A stretch of 64,000 nucleotides of DNA from NCBI GenBank assembly GCA_965213905.1, contig OZ243922.1, positions 1,984,001-2,048,000 on the forward strand. Reading direction: 5' to 3'. Source of the DNA: SIRX01 sp965213905. Lineage in GTDB: Bacteria; Actinomycetota; Rubrobacteria; Rubrobacterales; Rubrobacteraceae. Of the stretch, positions 43,167 through 51,189 are shown in pieces. How positions within the stretch are numbered: the first letter of the stretch is position 1; each line of letters starts with the position of its first letter. Both the position numbers and the translations under genes were made by a program. The notes beneath the pieces were generated by a model. The model had not been told where the DNA came from, did no database searches, and saw only the letters and a list, made by a program, of their open reading frames with translations.

Positions 43167-43919
43167 ATGTTGTCGGGGAAGGTGGCCTGGGTCACCGGAA
43201 GCAGTAAGGGGATGGGAAGGGCGATCGCCGTAGGGCTCGCCGAGCAGGGCTGCGACGTGATCGTCCACTACAACAGCAGCGAAGATGACGCCCGGGAGGT
43301 GTCCCAACAGATAGAAGGACTCGGCCGGGAGTCGCTACTGGTGGGTGGCGACGTCTCCAAAGGAGCGGACGTAGAGAAGATGGCCGGGGAGATCGAGGAC
43401 CGCTTCGGGCGTGTTGACGTGCTGGTAAACAACGCGGGCTCGATGGTCGAGCGCGGCACGCTGGCCGACATGACCGAAGAAGTCTGGGACCGGGTAATGG
43501 ACGTCAACCTCAAGAGCGTCTACTTGTGCTCCCAGGCGGTGCTCCCGATGATGCAGCGGCAAGGCGGGGGCAAAATCGTGAACATCACCTCGATCTCCGC
43601 CCGCAACGGCGGCAGCCCGAGTTCCCTCGCGTACTCCACGGCAAAAGGCGGCGTCAGCACCATGACCCGCGCGATGGCGAAGGGGCTAATACCGGACAAC
43701 ATATTGGTCAACGCCGTGGCTCCGGGGCGGATGGACACCGCATTTCATGACGAGTTCTCGTCGTTAGAGAAGCGAGAGGAGGCCGCGAAGGCTATCCCGC
43801 TCGGACGGGAAGGTGCCTCCGAGGAAGTCGTCGGGGCGGTCGTATATCTTGCCTCTCCCGGCGCGAGTTACGTGGTCGGGGAAGTCATCGAGGTAAACGG
43901 TGGGCTCTGGATGGGGTGA
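43167..43919 (+). CDS. Short-chain dehydrogenase/reductase
   Basis: 250 residues from the ATG at 43167; a GTG twelve bases earlier is a weaker start. The classical SDR set is complete: cofactor motif TGSSKGMGRA, NNAG, catalytic Ser in ITSISARNGG and YSTAKGG (Tyr-x-x-x-Lys). The C-terminal end GGLWMG is usual for polyol, glucose or 3-ketoacyl dehydrogenase-like members. With the class II aldolase it starts the plus-strand operon after the divergent promoter region. A polyol or ketose substrate fits its neighbours. Confidence 0.9.
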   Translation: MLSGKVAWVTGSSKGMGRAIAVGLAEQGCDVIVHYNSSEDDAREVSQQIEGLGRESLLVGGDVSKGADVEKMAGEIEDRFGRVDVLVNNAGSMVERGTLADMTEEVWDRVMDVNLKSVYLCSQAVLPMMQRQGGGKIVNITSISARNGGSPSSLAYSTAKGGVSTMTRAMAKGLIPDNILVNAVAPGRMDTAFHDEFSSLEKREEAAKAIPLGREGASEEVVGAVVYLASPGASYVVGEVIEVNGGLWMG

Positions 43920-43978
43920 TGTAAGGTTCGTGGAGATCTGGCCGGTGAAAGGCAGCAGGTTCTGATCTAAGGAGGAAT

Positions 43979-44647
43979 ATGAAACACAGGGAGTTGCGTG
44001 AAGAGGTGGCCGAAGTGGCGCGGCGGCTCATCGCCTCCGGGCTTGTAACCGGTACCTCCGGTAACGTGAGCGTCCGCACGCCGGAAGGGGATGTTCTTGT
44101 CACCCCGACCGGCCTACCGTACGAAGATATGGAACCGGAGCACGTAGTCCTCGTGAGCGTGGATGGCGTCCATCTCGAAGGAGACCTGGAGTTCTCCAGC
44201 GAGACGCCGATGCACACCGGCATATACCGGGCGCGGCCCAACGTGGGCGCGGTGGTCCATACGCATTCGCGGTTCGCCACGACTTTGGCCTGTCTTGGCC
44301 TGGAAATACCACCCGTTCACTATATGCTCACCACCCTCTCGAAAAACGGCCGCATACCGCTCGCCCCGTATGCCCTCTTCGGTACCGAAGACCTGGCCCA
44401 GAACGCCGCCGAAGCCCTGGGAGAATCGAGCAACGCCTGTTTGCTCCAGACTCACGGCACCATAACCGTGGGAGAAAGCCCCGGAGAGGCGTTCGCGCGC
44501 ACCGTAACGCTGGAGGAGACGGCCGAAGTCTACTACCGGGCGCGGCTCGCCGGGGAGCCCATACTTTTAAACGAAGACGAAGTTGACGCGGTGGCGGCCA
44601 AAATCTCTGGCTACGGATACCCTAAAAACCGTAGCGGTACAGGATGA
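43979..44647 (+). CDS. Class II aldolase/epimerase (FucA/AraD family)
   Basis: 222 residues. The zinc site is intact: HTHS, the later His in LQTHGTI, and the acid residue in SSETPMHTGIY; the phosphate loop is TSGNVSVR. Members either split L-fuculose-1-phosphate or similar ketose 1-phosphates to dihydroxyacetone phosphate plus an aldehyde, or epimerise L-ribulose-5-phosphate. Size and lack of extra C-terminal residues favour an aldolase. A strong AAGGAGG site precedes the ATG. It follows the SDR by 59 bases in one operon. Dihydroxyacetone phosphate release would connect to the EgsA- and GpsA-like enzymes nearby. Confidence 0.88.
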   Translation: MKHRELREEVAEVARRLIASGLVTGTSGNVSVRTPEGDVLVTPTGLPYEDMEPEHVVLVSVDGVHLEGDLEFSSETPMHTGIYRARPNVGAVVHTHSRFATTLACLGLEIPPVHYMLTTLSKNGRIPLAPYALFGTEDLAQNAAEALGESSNACLLQTHGTITVGESPGEAFARTVTLEETAEVYYRARLAGEPILLNEDEVDAVAAKISGYGYPKNRSGTG

Positions 44648-45106
44648 AACGCGTAAAGAAAGTAGCCGCGGGGACGTAAATCAACAACCCTGTTCGGCTT
44701 GGGTTTGGTGACTTTCGAGCTCCGGTCCACCTGACGCCAATAATGCACAAAGCAAAGAATTTTGGGCATTTGACAAACCTCTTACAATAATGCTACGCTC
44801 GTTTCCGGTCAGCAGAGGAGGCTGGGTGGCAACAACCGATGGAAAGCCGCGTCTTTTGCGTCGCGTTTAGCAGGTGGGGATTCGTAAGGTGCTCTCGAAG
44901 GGCCTCCGGTTGTAACTTTCGGGTTTTGGGGGACCCGGGAAGGTGGGGTGGGGTGTAGGAGTCGGTGAGTCGAACAAGTGAAACTTGCGAAGAGACAGTT
45001 CGGCCGGGTGACGCTTACAAGCATATTGTGAACATGAGAAGTTAGTCGAAGGCTTTGGTCGCCGGAGACGGTTTTTGGCGGCCGGGCACGGGATAGGAGG
45101 AGAACA
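44648..45106 (+). promoter_or_regulatory. Promoter and long leader of the kinase 3 operon
   Basis: 459 bases without a gene. A perfect -35 TTGACA (44770-44775) and an extended -10 TGC-TACGCT (44794-44799) with an 18-base spacer mark a promoter about 300 bases before kinase 3. The leader contains GC-rich stems; one, GGTCGCC...GGCGGCC with a 13-base loop (about 45058-45084), ends just before the AGGAGG ribosome-binding site. The length suggests mRNA-level control, but I match no known riboswitch. Confidence 0.4.
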
Positions 45107-46684
45107 ATGGCTGAGGGACCATACCTGATGGGCATAGACCTCGGGACGGGTGGCGCGAGGGTCGGTATCTTCGACCGCGAGGGGACCGCGTTGGTCTTCA
45201 ACGGCGTCGAGTTCGAAACGAAGTTCCCGCGCTCGGGCTGGGCGGAGCAGAACCCCGAAGATTGGTGGTCGAGCCTGGGCCAGGCGTCGAAGGGCGCACT
45301 GGAGCAGGGCGGCGTATCCCCCGATGAGATAGCGGGCATCTCCATAGACGCAACGACCTGCACGGTCGTCGCCATGGACGAGCAGGACCGGGTGCTCCGT
45401 CCGGCGCTCCTGTGGATGGACGTGCGGGCCTCGGACCAGGCCTTGAAGGTGGAGCAAACAGGTGACCCGGCCCTCAAATACAACGGTTACGGCCCCGTCT
45501 CCGCCGAGTGGATGCCGTCGAAGGCGCTGTGGTTGAAAGAGAACGAGCGCGAGACTTACAACAACGCCACGCACCTCGTTGACTGCGTAGACTGGGCGAC
45601 GTTTCGTCTCACCGGAGAGTGGACGGCCTCGATCAACACCGCCAGCTTCCGCGCCTACTACGACCGGGACGCGGGCGGCTGGCCGGAGAGCCTCTACGAA
45701 GCCGTGGGCCTCGAAGACGTGATCGAGAAGTTCCCCGAGAAGGTTCTCCATATGGGTACGGCCGTCGGTGGTCTCACGAAGGAGGCTGCCGAGGCTATGG
45801 GCCTCAAAGAAGGCACGCCCGTGGCGCAGGGCGGCGGGGACGCCTTCGTGGGCGCCCTGGGTCTCGGTGTCTCCGAGCCGGGCAAAATGGCGCTCATTAC
45901 GGGCTCCTCGCACGTGATAGTCGGGCAGGCGGCGGAGGCCCACTACGGCCGAGGCTTCTTCGGGTCTTACACCGACGGCATAGTACCGGGCCAGTACAGC
46001 GTAGAGGGCGGGCAAGTCTCTACCGGTTCCATCGTCGCGTGGTTCAAGAACCAATTCGCCTCGGAAGCGGCGGCAAAAGCGAGAGAGCGCGGCGTGGACG
46101 TGTACGAAGTCTTGAACGAGATGGCGGCCGAGGTGCCGCTCGGTTCGGATGGGCTCATCGTCATTGATTACTTCCAGGGCAACCGCACGCCGCACACCGA
46201 CCCGCTAGCGCGGGGTGCGATCTGGGGCCTCTCCTTGGGCCACACGCCGGGCCACGTCTTCCGGGCGATACTGGAGGGCATCTGTTACGGCACAGAAGAC
46301 ATCTTCCGCACCATGCGTAACCATGGGTACCAGCCGGAAGAGGCCGTCGTGGCTGGCGGTCCCACAAAGAGCAAGATGTGGATGCAGATGCACGCCGACG
46401 TTTCCAACGTCCCGGTCTCTTTCACGAAAGAGAGCGAGGGACCGGTTATCGGCTCCGCGATGCTGGCGGGAGTTGGCGCCGGTATCTTCGAGAACATCCA
46501 GGACGCCACCGACGCTATGGTTCACACCGAGCACACTATCGAGCCGAACCAGGAGGCCCACGAAGCGTACAAGTTCTACGTGGACCGCTACGTGGAGACC
46601 TATCCGCAGATGAAAGAGTCCATGCACGAGATGTCCCGGCACGAGGCAAGCGCGGACAAGCCCGGCGCCACGGTGGAAGAGTAA
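45107..46684 (+). CDS. FGGY carbohydrate kinase 3 (pentulose-kinase-like)
   Basis: 525 residues, complete. Motifs: GIDLGTGGARVGIFD, the catalytic Asp region GGGDAFVGALGLG, YFQGNRTPHTDPLARGAIW and AGGPTKSKMWMQMHAD. This form is typical of the FGGY pentulose/ribulose kinase branch. It is a close paralogue of kinase 4 at 51190, sharing long blocks along the whole length, including MDVRASxQ and the C-terminal IEPNQEAHEAYKFY. A strong AGGAGG site precedes the ATG. It is the first gene of the operon with DhaKL, an AraL-like phosphatase, EgsA-like 2, kinase 4 and GpsA-like 2. Confidence 0.9.
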   Translation: MAEGPYLMGIDLGTGGARVGIFDREGTALVFNGVEFETKFPRSGWAEQNPEDWWSSLGQASKGALEQGGVSPDEIAGISIDATTCTVVAMDEQDRVLRPALLWMDVRASDQALKVEQTGDPALKYNGYGPVSAEWMPSKALWLKENERETYNNATHLVDCVDWATFRLTGEWTASINTASFRAYYDRDAGGWPESLYEAVGLEDVIEKFPEKVLHMGTAVGGLTKEAAEAMGLKEGTPVAQGGGDAFVGALGLGVSEPGKMALITGSSHVIVGQAAEAHYGRGFFGSYTDGIVPGQYSVEGGQVSTGSIVAWFKNQFASEAAAKARERGVDVYEVLNEMAAEVPLGSDGLIVIDYFQGNRTPHTDPLARGAIWGLSLGHTPGHVFRAILEGICYGTEDIFRTMRNHGYQPEEAVVAGGPTKSKMWMQMHADVSNVPVSFTKESEGPVIGSAMLAGVGAGIFENIQDATDAMVHTEHTIEPNQEAHEAYKFYVDRYVETYPQMKESMHEMSRHEASADKPGATVEE

Positions 46685-46687
46685 GCT

Positions 46688-46862
46688 ATGATCGGGGCCG
46701 TGAGATACGGCCCCGGCCAGACCGGGTTCGGGGAGATTTTGTCACTGGAGATATAGCGATGCCGGGCGGATGGTCAGGCATTGTTTCTTGGTCGAGGACA
46801 ACGAGAAGGCTATCGAAACATTAGCCGGAGGCGGGCGCATGAAGGTGGCGATTGTGCCATGA
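46688..46862 (+). pseudogene. Remnant of an alcohol dehydrogenase (ADH-1/ADH-2 type) with a large internal deletion
   Basis: Only the two ends of an ADH-1-like gene remain. From the ATG at 46688 the frame reads MIGAVRYGPGQTGFGEI, matching the ADH-1 start MLAAVFQGPGQLEVGEV, then stops at 46756. From about 46767 another frame reads RMVRHCFLVEDNEKAIET and continues to MKVAIVP with a stop at 46860-46862, matching the ADH-1 end (RMVTHRFPLKETEKAIET...IKVAVMP). About 290 codons between are gone and the halves are out of frame. A hairpin GGGGCCGT-GAGAT-ACGGCCCC (46694-46714) lies in the first half, just after the kinase 3 stop. Confidence 0.75.
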
Positions 46863-46919
46863 TTCAGGGCAGGTGCGACAGGGTAAGCGTAAGGCAGAAT
46901 ATCGGGGAAGGATATTGTC

Positions 46920-48653
46920 TTGAAGAAAGTGATCTTGAACGATCCTACGACGTTCAAAGACGATATGGTCGAGGGGTTCCTGGCAGCGTACGGGAGGTAC
47001 GTCAAGCGGGTGCCGGACGCTTCGGGGGTGATGGCGGTAGGATCGCCGGTCGAAGGGAAGGTTTCCGTCTTGATCGGGGGCGGGTCCGGGCACTATCCGG
47101 CTTTCTGCGGGGTGGTCGGCCAGGGAATCGCCGACGGCGCGGTGATCGGGGACATCTTTACGAGCCCGTCGGGTGAACAGGCCTACCGCTGCATGAAGGC
47201 GCTGGACGGCGGCGCCGGCCTCCTTATGTCCTACGGCAATTACTCCGGCGACGTGCTGAACTTCGATATGGCCCAGAAACGCTGCCGGGACGAGGGAATG
47301 GACGTCCGCACGGTCATCGTCACCGACGACGTGGCCTCCGCCCCGAAAGGTAAGGAAGAAGAGCGCCGCGGTGTCGCCGGCGACCACTACGTCTTCAAGG
47401 TAGCCGGCGCGAGCGCCGCCCGGGGAGACGACATGGACGGCGTCGAAGAAGCCGCACAAAAAGCCAACGCCGCCACCCGCAGCATCGGGATAGCTTTCGC
47501 CGGCTGCACGTTGCCGGGCCAGAGTGAGCCGCTGTTCACCGTCGAGCCCGGCACGATGGAGGTCGGCATGGGCGTTCACGGCGAGCCGGGCATCCAGACC
47601 GCCGAGTTGCAACCGGCGGGCGGCATCGCGGAGCTTCTAGTGGATTCGTTGATGGAAAATGCTCCGGAAGGCGTCGGGAGCAAGGCCGCCGTCATGCTCA
47701 ACGGACTCGGGAGCACCAAGTACGAGGAGCTGTTCGTTCTCTTCGGCGACGTCAACCAGCTTCTCAAGGAGAAAGGTATCGAGGTTTACAGCCCGCTGGT
47801 CGGGGAGCTCGTCACGTCCTTAGACATGGCCGGATGCTCCCTCTCCCTGATGTGGCTCGATGACGACCTGCAGGAGTTGCACGACGCGCCGGCCGCGACC
47901 CCGGCGTTCTCGCAAGGCGGCGTAGATATGCCCGGTGCAACGGGCAATGGCGCGGCGGCGGCCACCCGGTCCTCCACCACGGCGTCCACCACGGAATCGG
48001 CGGACGAAGGAGGCGAGCTTACGGAGGGCGGCGCGGTCGCCCTGAATGCTCTGGAACACGCTTTGGATTCCTTGAAGAGCTCCGAAGATGAGTTGGGCAA
48101 GCTCGACGCGGCGGCGGGGGACGGGGACCACGGCGCGGGCATGGTACGGGGCATGACGGCCGCTGTAGAGGCGGCGAAGGATGGCGGAGGAACGGCCGGA
48201 GGCGTGTTGATGCGGGCGGGGACGGCGTTCTCGGGGGGCGCGGGCGGCGCGTCCGGGGCGTTGTGTGGAGCCTGGATCTCGGCCGTCGGCCAGTCTATCG
48301 GCGACAAGGAGAAGCCTGACACCGCCGGCCTGCACGAGGCGCTTCAGTCCTCGCTCTCTACTTTGAAGGATCTTGGAAAAGCCGGGCCCGGTGACAAGAC
48401 CATGATCGACACCCTGGACCCGTTCGTTCGCTCTTTCGGCGAGGCCGCTGAAGTAGACGTCTCACCCGCCGAAGCCTGGGAGCAAGCCCTGCCCGCCGCC
48501 GAAGAAGGCGCCGACTCGACGGCCGATATGATCAGCGCCCGGGGCCGGGCCGCCAAGCTCGGGGAGCGGAGCCGCGGCCACAAAGACCCCGGCGCGGTCT
48601 CAATGCTCTACGTGCTGCGGGCCGCGGGCAAGGCGCTTTCTGAGAAGCGATGA
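46920..48653 (+). CDS. ATP-dependent dihydroxyacetone kinase, DhaK-DhaL fusion
   Basis: 577 residues. The DhaK half (1-330) contains GGGSGHYPAFCG and the substrate-binding His220 in GMGVHGEPG; a Ser/Thr/Ala linker at about 335-365 joins the DhaL half, with the Mg/ATP motif AAAGDGDHGAGM. This is the Citrobacter-type single-chain ATP enzyme and not the PTS form. Relatives phosphorylate dihydroxyacetone, D-glyceraldehyde, or D- and L-erythrulose (DerK/LerK in mycobacterial threitol use). A TTG start with AAGGA upstream is used. The preceding ADH remnant suggests that a dehydrogenase once fed it. Substrate: a short ketose, exact one unknown. Confidence 0.9.
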   Translation: MKKVILNDPTTFKDDMVEGFLAAYGRYVKRVPDASGVMAVGSPVEGKVSVLIGGGSGHYPAFCGVVGQGIADGAVIGDIFTSPSGEQAYRCMKALDGGAGLLMSYGNYSGDVLNFDMAQKRCRDEGMDVRTVIVTDDVASAPKGKEEERRGVAGDHYVFKVAGASAARGDDMDGVEEAAQKANAATRSIGIAFAGCTLPGQSEPLFTVEPGTMEVGMGVHGEPGIQTAELQPAGGIAELLVDSLMENAPEGVGSKAAVMLNGLGSTKYEELFVLFGDVNQLLKEKGIEVYSPLVGELVTSLDMAGCSLSLMWLDDDLQELHDAPAATPAFSQGGVDMPGATGNGAAAATRSSTTASTTESADEGGELTEGGAVALNALEHALDSLKSSEDELGKLDAAAGDGDHGAGMVRGMTAAVEAAKDGGGTAGGVLMRAGTAFSGGAGGASGALCGAWISAVGQSIGDKEKPDTAGLHEALQSSLSTLKDLGKAGPGDKTMIDTLDPFVRSFGEAAEVDVSPAEAWEQALPAAEEGADSTADMISARGRAAKLGERSRGHKDPGAVSMLYVLRAAGKALSEKR

Positions 48654-48693
48654 TCTCGTAAACTGTCCAGCACTAAATTAGGTAAGGGGAACG

Positions 48694-49572
48694 ATGACGC
48701 AGGGAGATCCACAGAGTTCCACGGCGGACCTCAAAGTCCCCAACAAACTCTACGATGGATACGTCTTCGACCTGGACGGCACCATATATTTGGGCGACGA
48801 GCTGCTCCCGGGGGCTAAGCGCCTCGTAGAAGCTTTGCGCGACAACGGCAAGAAAGTCGTTTTCTTATCCAACAACCCGACCAAAGACCCGAAGATGCAT
48901 TCTGAGAAGCTGACGAAGCTCGGCCTGCCCACCCCGGAGGAAGAAACCGTCAATACGGTCGTAACCATGACCCAGTGGCTCTTGCAGAATCACCCGGACG
49001 CGGTCGTCTATCCAATCGCCGAAGAGCCGCTAAAGAAGTCTTTGCGCAACGCGGGCATAAAGATGTCCGATAACCCGGAAGAGATAGACATCGTCATTGC
49101 CTCCTACGACCGGACGTTCGAGTACGAGAAGCTCCAGATCGCCTTCGACGCCATCTGGTTCCACAACCGGGCGAAGCTGGTGACGACCAACCCGGACCGC
49201 TACTGTCCTTTCCCAGGCGGCCGAGGAGAGCCGGATGCCGCGGCCATAGTCGGGGCGATAGAGGCGTGTACCCAGGTCAAGTGCGAGGTCAACACCGGCA
49301 AGCCCGACCCGATCATGCTGGAGACGATCTCGAAGATGGTCGGGCTCGACCCGGCAAGGTGCTTGATGACTGGCGACCGGCTATACACGGAGATCCGGAT
49401 GGCCCTCGACGCCGGGATGCCCTCGGCCGTTGTTCTGACCGGTGAAACCGACGCCGCGATGCTCGCTGAGGAGCCGGACGGAAACATGCCCGACTTCGTC
49501 CTGGATCGCATAGACCGGCTGATACCACAAAAGATGTGGGAGGAACTTGGCTGGAGCGAGGATGACGAGTGA
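48694..49572 (+). CDS. HAD-IIA sugar-phosphate phosphatase (NagD/AraL-like)
   Basis: 292 residues. Motif I DLDGT at 26-30 (nucleophile Asp26), motif II LSNNPT, motif III lysine in NTGKPDP, and the metal motif GDRLYTEIRMA, where the usual Thr-Asp is Thr-Glu. The large C2-type cap between motifs II and III places it with NagD, AraL, and glycerol- or glycolate-phosphate phosphatases. It sits directly upstream of an AraM-like gene, the same order as araL-araM in Bacillus subtilis. It may remove phosphate from accumulated or wrong sugar phosphates. The ATG has AAGGGGA upstream. Confidence 0.88.
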   Translation: MTQGDPQSSTADLKVPNKLYDGYVFDLDGTIYLGDELLPGAKRLVEALRDNGKKVVFLSNNPTKDPKMHSEKLTKLGLPTPEEETVNTVVTMTQWLLQNHPDAVVYPIAEEPLKKSLRNAGIKMSDNPEEIDIVIASYDRTFEYEKLQIAFDAIWFHNRAKLVTTNPDRYCPFPGGRGEPDAAAIVGAIEACTQVKCEVNTGKPDPIMLETISKMVGLDPARCLMTGDRLYTEIRMALDAGMPSAVVLTGETDAAMLAEEPDGNMPDFVLDRIDRLIPQKMWEELGWSEDDE

Positions 49573-49595
49573 ACCCGAAAGAAAGGAGCCGCCGC

Positions 49596-49661
49596 ATGAA
49601 ACAGGGACTCTGCCGGCGCATCCTCCGAGAAAGAAAGAGAGCGGCTCATGAAAAACGATAA
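49596..49661 (+). CDS. Possible 21-residue leader peptide before EgsA-like 2
   Basis: ATG with GGAG eight bases upstream, coding MKQGLCRRILRERKRAAHEKR and stopping inside the next gene, 14 bases past its start. EgsA-like 2 has only a weak ribosome-binding site of its own, so translation could be coupled to this short frame. Its very high Arg/Lys content is odd. It could equally be chance; no homology can be judged. Confidence 0.25.
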   Translation: MKQGLCRRILRERKRAAHEKR

Positions 49662-50991
49662 GATACAGTCGGCCCTGCAAGGGGCAACGGATACGCAAAA
49701 CGTCACCATCGGGACGGACGTTCTCTCTACGGTAGACGAACTTTTTGCAGAGAGCTTCGGCGAGGCGAAGGCCGTCGTCGTCACGGACGAGAACGAGTTC
49801 GAGGTGGCGGGTAAGGAGATGCAACGGGTCTTGGAAAAGGCCGGCCGCGAGACCGTTGAACCGTACGTCTTCTCTGGCTCCCCGACTTTGTACGCCGAGT
49901 ATGGGAACATCGAGATTCTCATCGAGTCGTTGCGCGGGCACGAGGCTATTCCGGTTGCTGTTGGCTCGGGGACGCTCAACGACATCGTCAAGCGGGCGGC
50001 TTATGAGTGCGGGCGGCCCTACATGAACGTCGCCACCGCCGCCTCGATGGACGGGTATACGGCATTCGGGGCTTCGATAGAGTACGAGGGCGCAAAGCAG
50101 ACGCTGACATGCCCGGCCCCGCGGGCCGTGCTGGCCGACCTGGAGGTGCTCGTGAACGCCCCGGCCAGGATGACCGCGTCCGGCTACGCGGACTTGCTCG
50201 GCAAGGTGACGTCCGGGGCGGACTGGCTGGTCGCCGACGCCCTGGGGGTCGAGAAAATCGACCCGAACGGCTGGGACCTGGTACAGGATCATTTGCGCGG
50301 GTGGATCTCGAAGCCCGCCGAGTTGAGCAACGGTGATCGGAAAACGATGAACGGCCTGATCGAGGGCCTCGTTATGTCGGGGTTGGCGATACAGGCGTAT
50401 CAGTCGTCCCGGACAGCCTCCGGCGCCGAGCATCAGTTCAGCCATCTGTGGGAGGGCGAAGGTCTGGGCCAAGATCATGACCCGCCGCTCTCTCACGGCT
50501 TCAAGGTCGGGGTGGGATCCATCGCGATTGCCGCCCTTTACGAACGTGTACTAGATCGAGACCTCGCCAACCTGGATATAAAGAAGATTCAGGACCATTG
50601 GCCCTCCCCGGATGAGGTCGAGGAGAAGGTGCGCGCGGCCCACAACCCGCCGCTCGAAGACCCTGCTGTCAAGCAGGCCCTCGCCAAATACGTGGACAAA
50701 GAAGAACTGGGCGAACGGCTGGAGCTACTCCAAGAGATTTGGCCGGACTTGCGCGAGAAGGTGAAGAATCAGTTGATGCCGGCCGCGGAGTTGCGGGAGT
50801 TGCTGCAGAAGGCCGGATGTCCGACGAGCCCCGAGGAGATCGGGCTGAGCCGGGAAAACTTCAAGGCGACGTACCGGCGGGCGCAGATGATCCGGAGCCG
50901 CTACACCATCCTGGACCTCACCAACGAAACCGGCATCCTCGACGGGTGCGTCGAAGAGTTGTTCGCGCCGGGCGGCTTCTGGGCCTCCTGA
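49648..50991 (+). CDS. sn-Glycerol-1-phosphate dehydrogenase-like protein 2 (EgsA/AraM family)
   Basis: 447 residues. Metal ligands: Asp in SGYADLLGKVTSGADW, His in SGAEHQFSHLWE and His in LSHGFKVGVGS; the nucleotide loop is VGSGTLNDIVKRA. This matches the EgsA/AraM pattern of the paralogue at 38497, although overall similarity is modest. It follows the AraL-like phosphatase by 75 bases and precedes kinase 4. The known reaction makes or oxidises sn-glycerol-1-phosphate; in this operon a related polyol phosphate is possible. The ATG at 49648 has a weak site (AGAGAG), perhaps aided by the short frame upstream. Confidence 0.87.
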   Translation: MKNDKIQSALQGATDTQNVTIGTDVLSTVDELFAESFGEAKAVVVTDENEFEVAGKEMQRVLEKAGRETVEPYVFSGSPTLYAEYGNIEILIESLRGHEAIPVAVGSGTLNDIVKRAAYECGRPYMNVATAASMDGYTAFGASIEYEGAKQTLTCPAPRAVLADLEVLVNAPARMTASGYADLLGKVTSGADWLVADALGVEKIDPNGWDLVQDHLRGWISKPAELSNGDRKTMNGLIEGLVMSGLAIQAYQSSRTASGAEHQFSHLWEGEGLGQDHDPPLSHGFKVGVGSIAIAALYERVLDRDLANLDIKKIQDHWPSPDEVEEKVRAAHNPPLEDPAVKQALAKYVDKEELGERLELLQEIWPDLREKVKNQLMPAAELRELLQKAGCPTSPEEIGLSRENFKATYRRAQMIRSRYTILDLTNETGILDGCVEELFAPGGFWAS

Positions 50992-51189
50992 TGTGTAGAG
51001 TTGGAACAAAGATAGAGGCTGAGGCCATAGTTATTGGTGACGATACACGGAGCATACGGGAGGTGCGAACATAAAGTAGTAAACATTCTGAGGTTTACGG
51101 GCCGGAGGGAAAGCCGGTAAAAAAAGCAAACGGATCTGATGAGTCGGAATACGTTCCGGTCGGCGGGTCTGAAAAAAAGGAGGAGAGTC

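Noticed and set aside
44839..44958. Short Cys/Arg-rich frame (about 39 codons) in the kinase 3 leader
   Set aside because: No ribosome-binding site, and the composition is that of translated GC-rich leader.
51138..51175. CTGATGAG followed by a CGGAA-TACG-TTCCG hairpin and later GAAA upstream of kinase 4, resembling a hammerhead ribozyme core
   Set aside because: GAAA does not directly follow stem II (about 12 unpaired bases lie between) and no stems I and III can be drawn around it.
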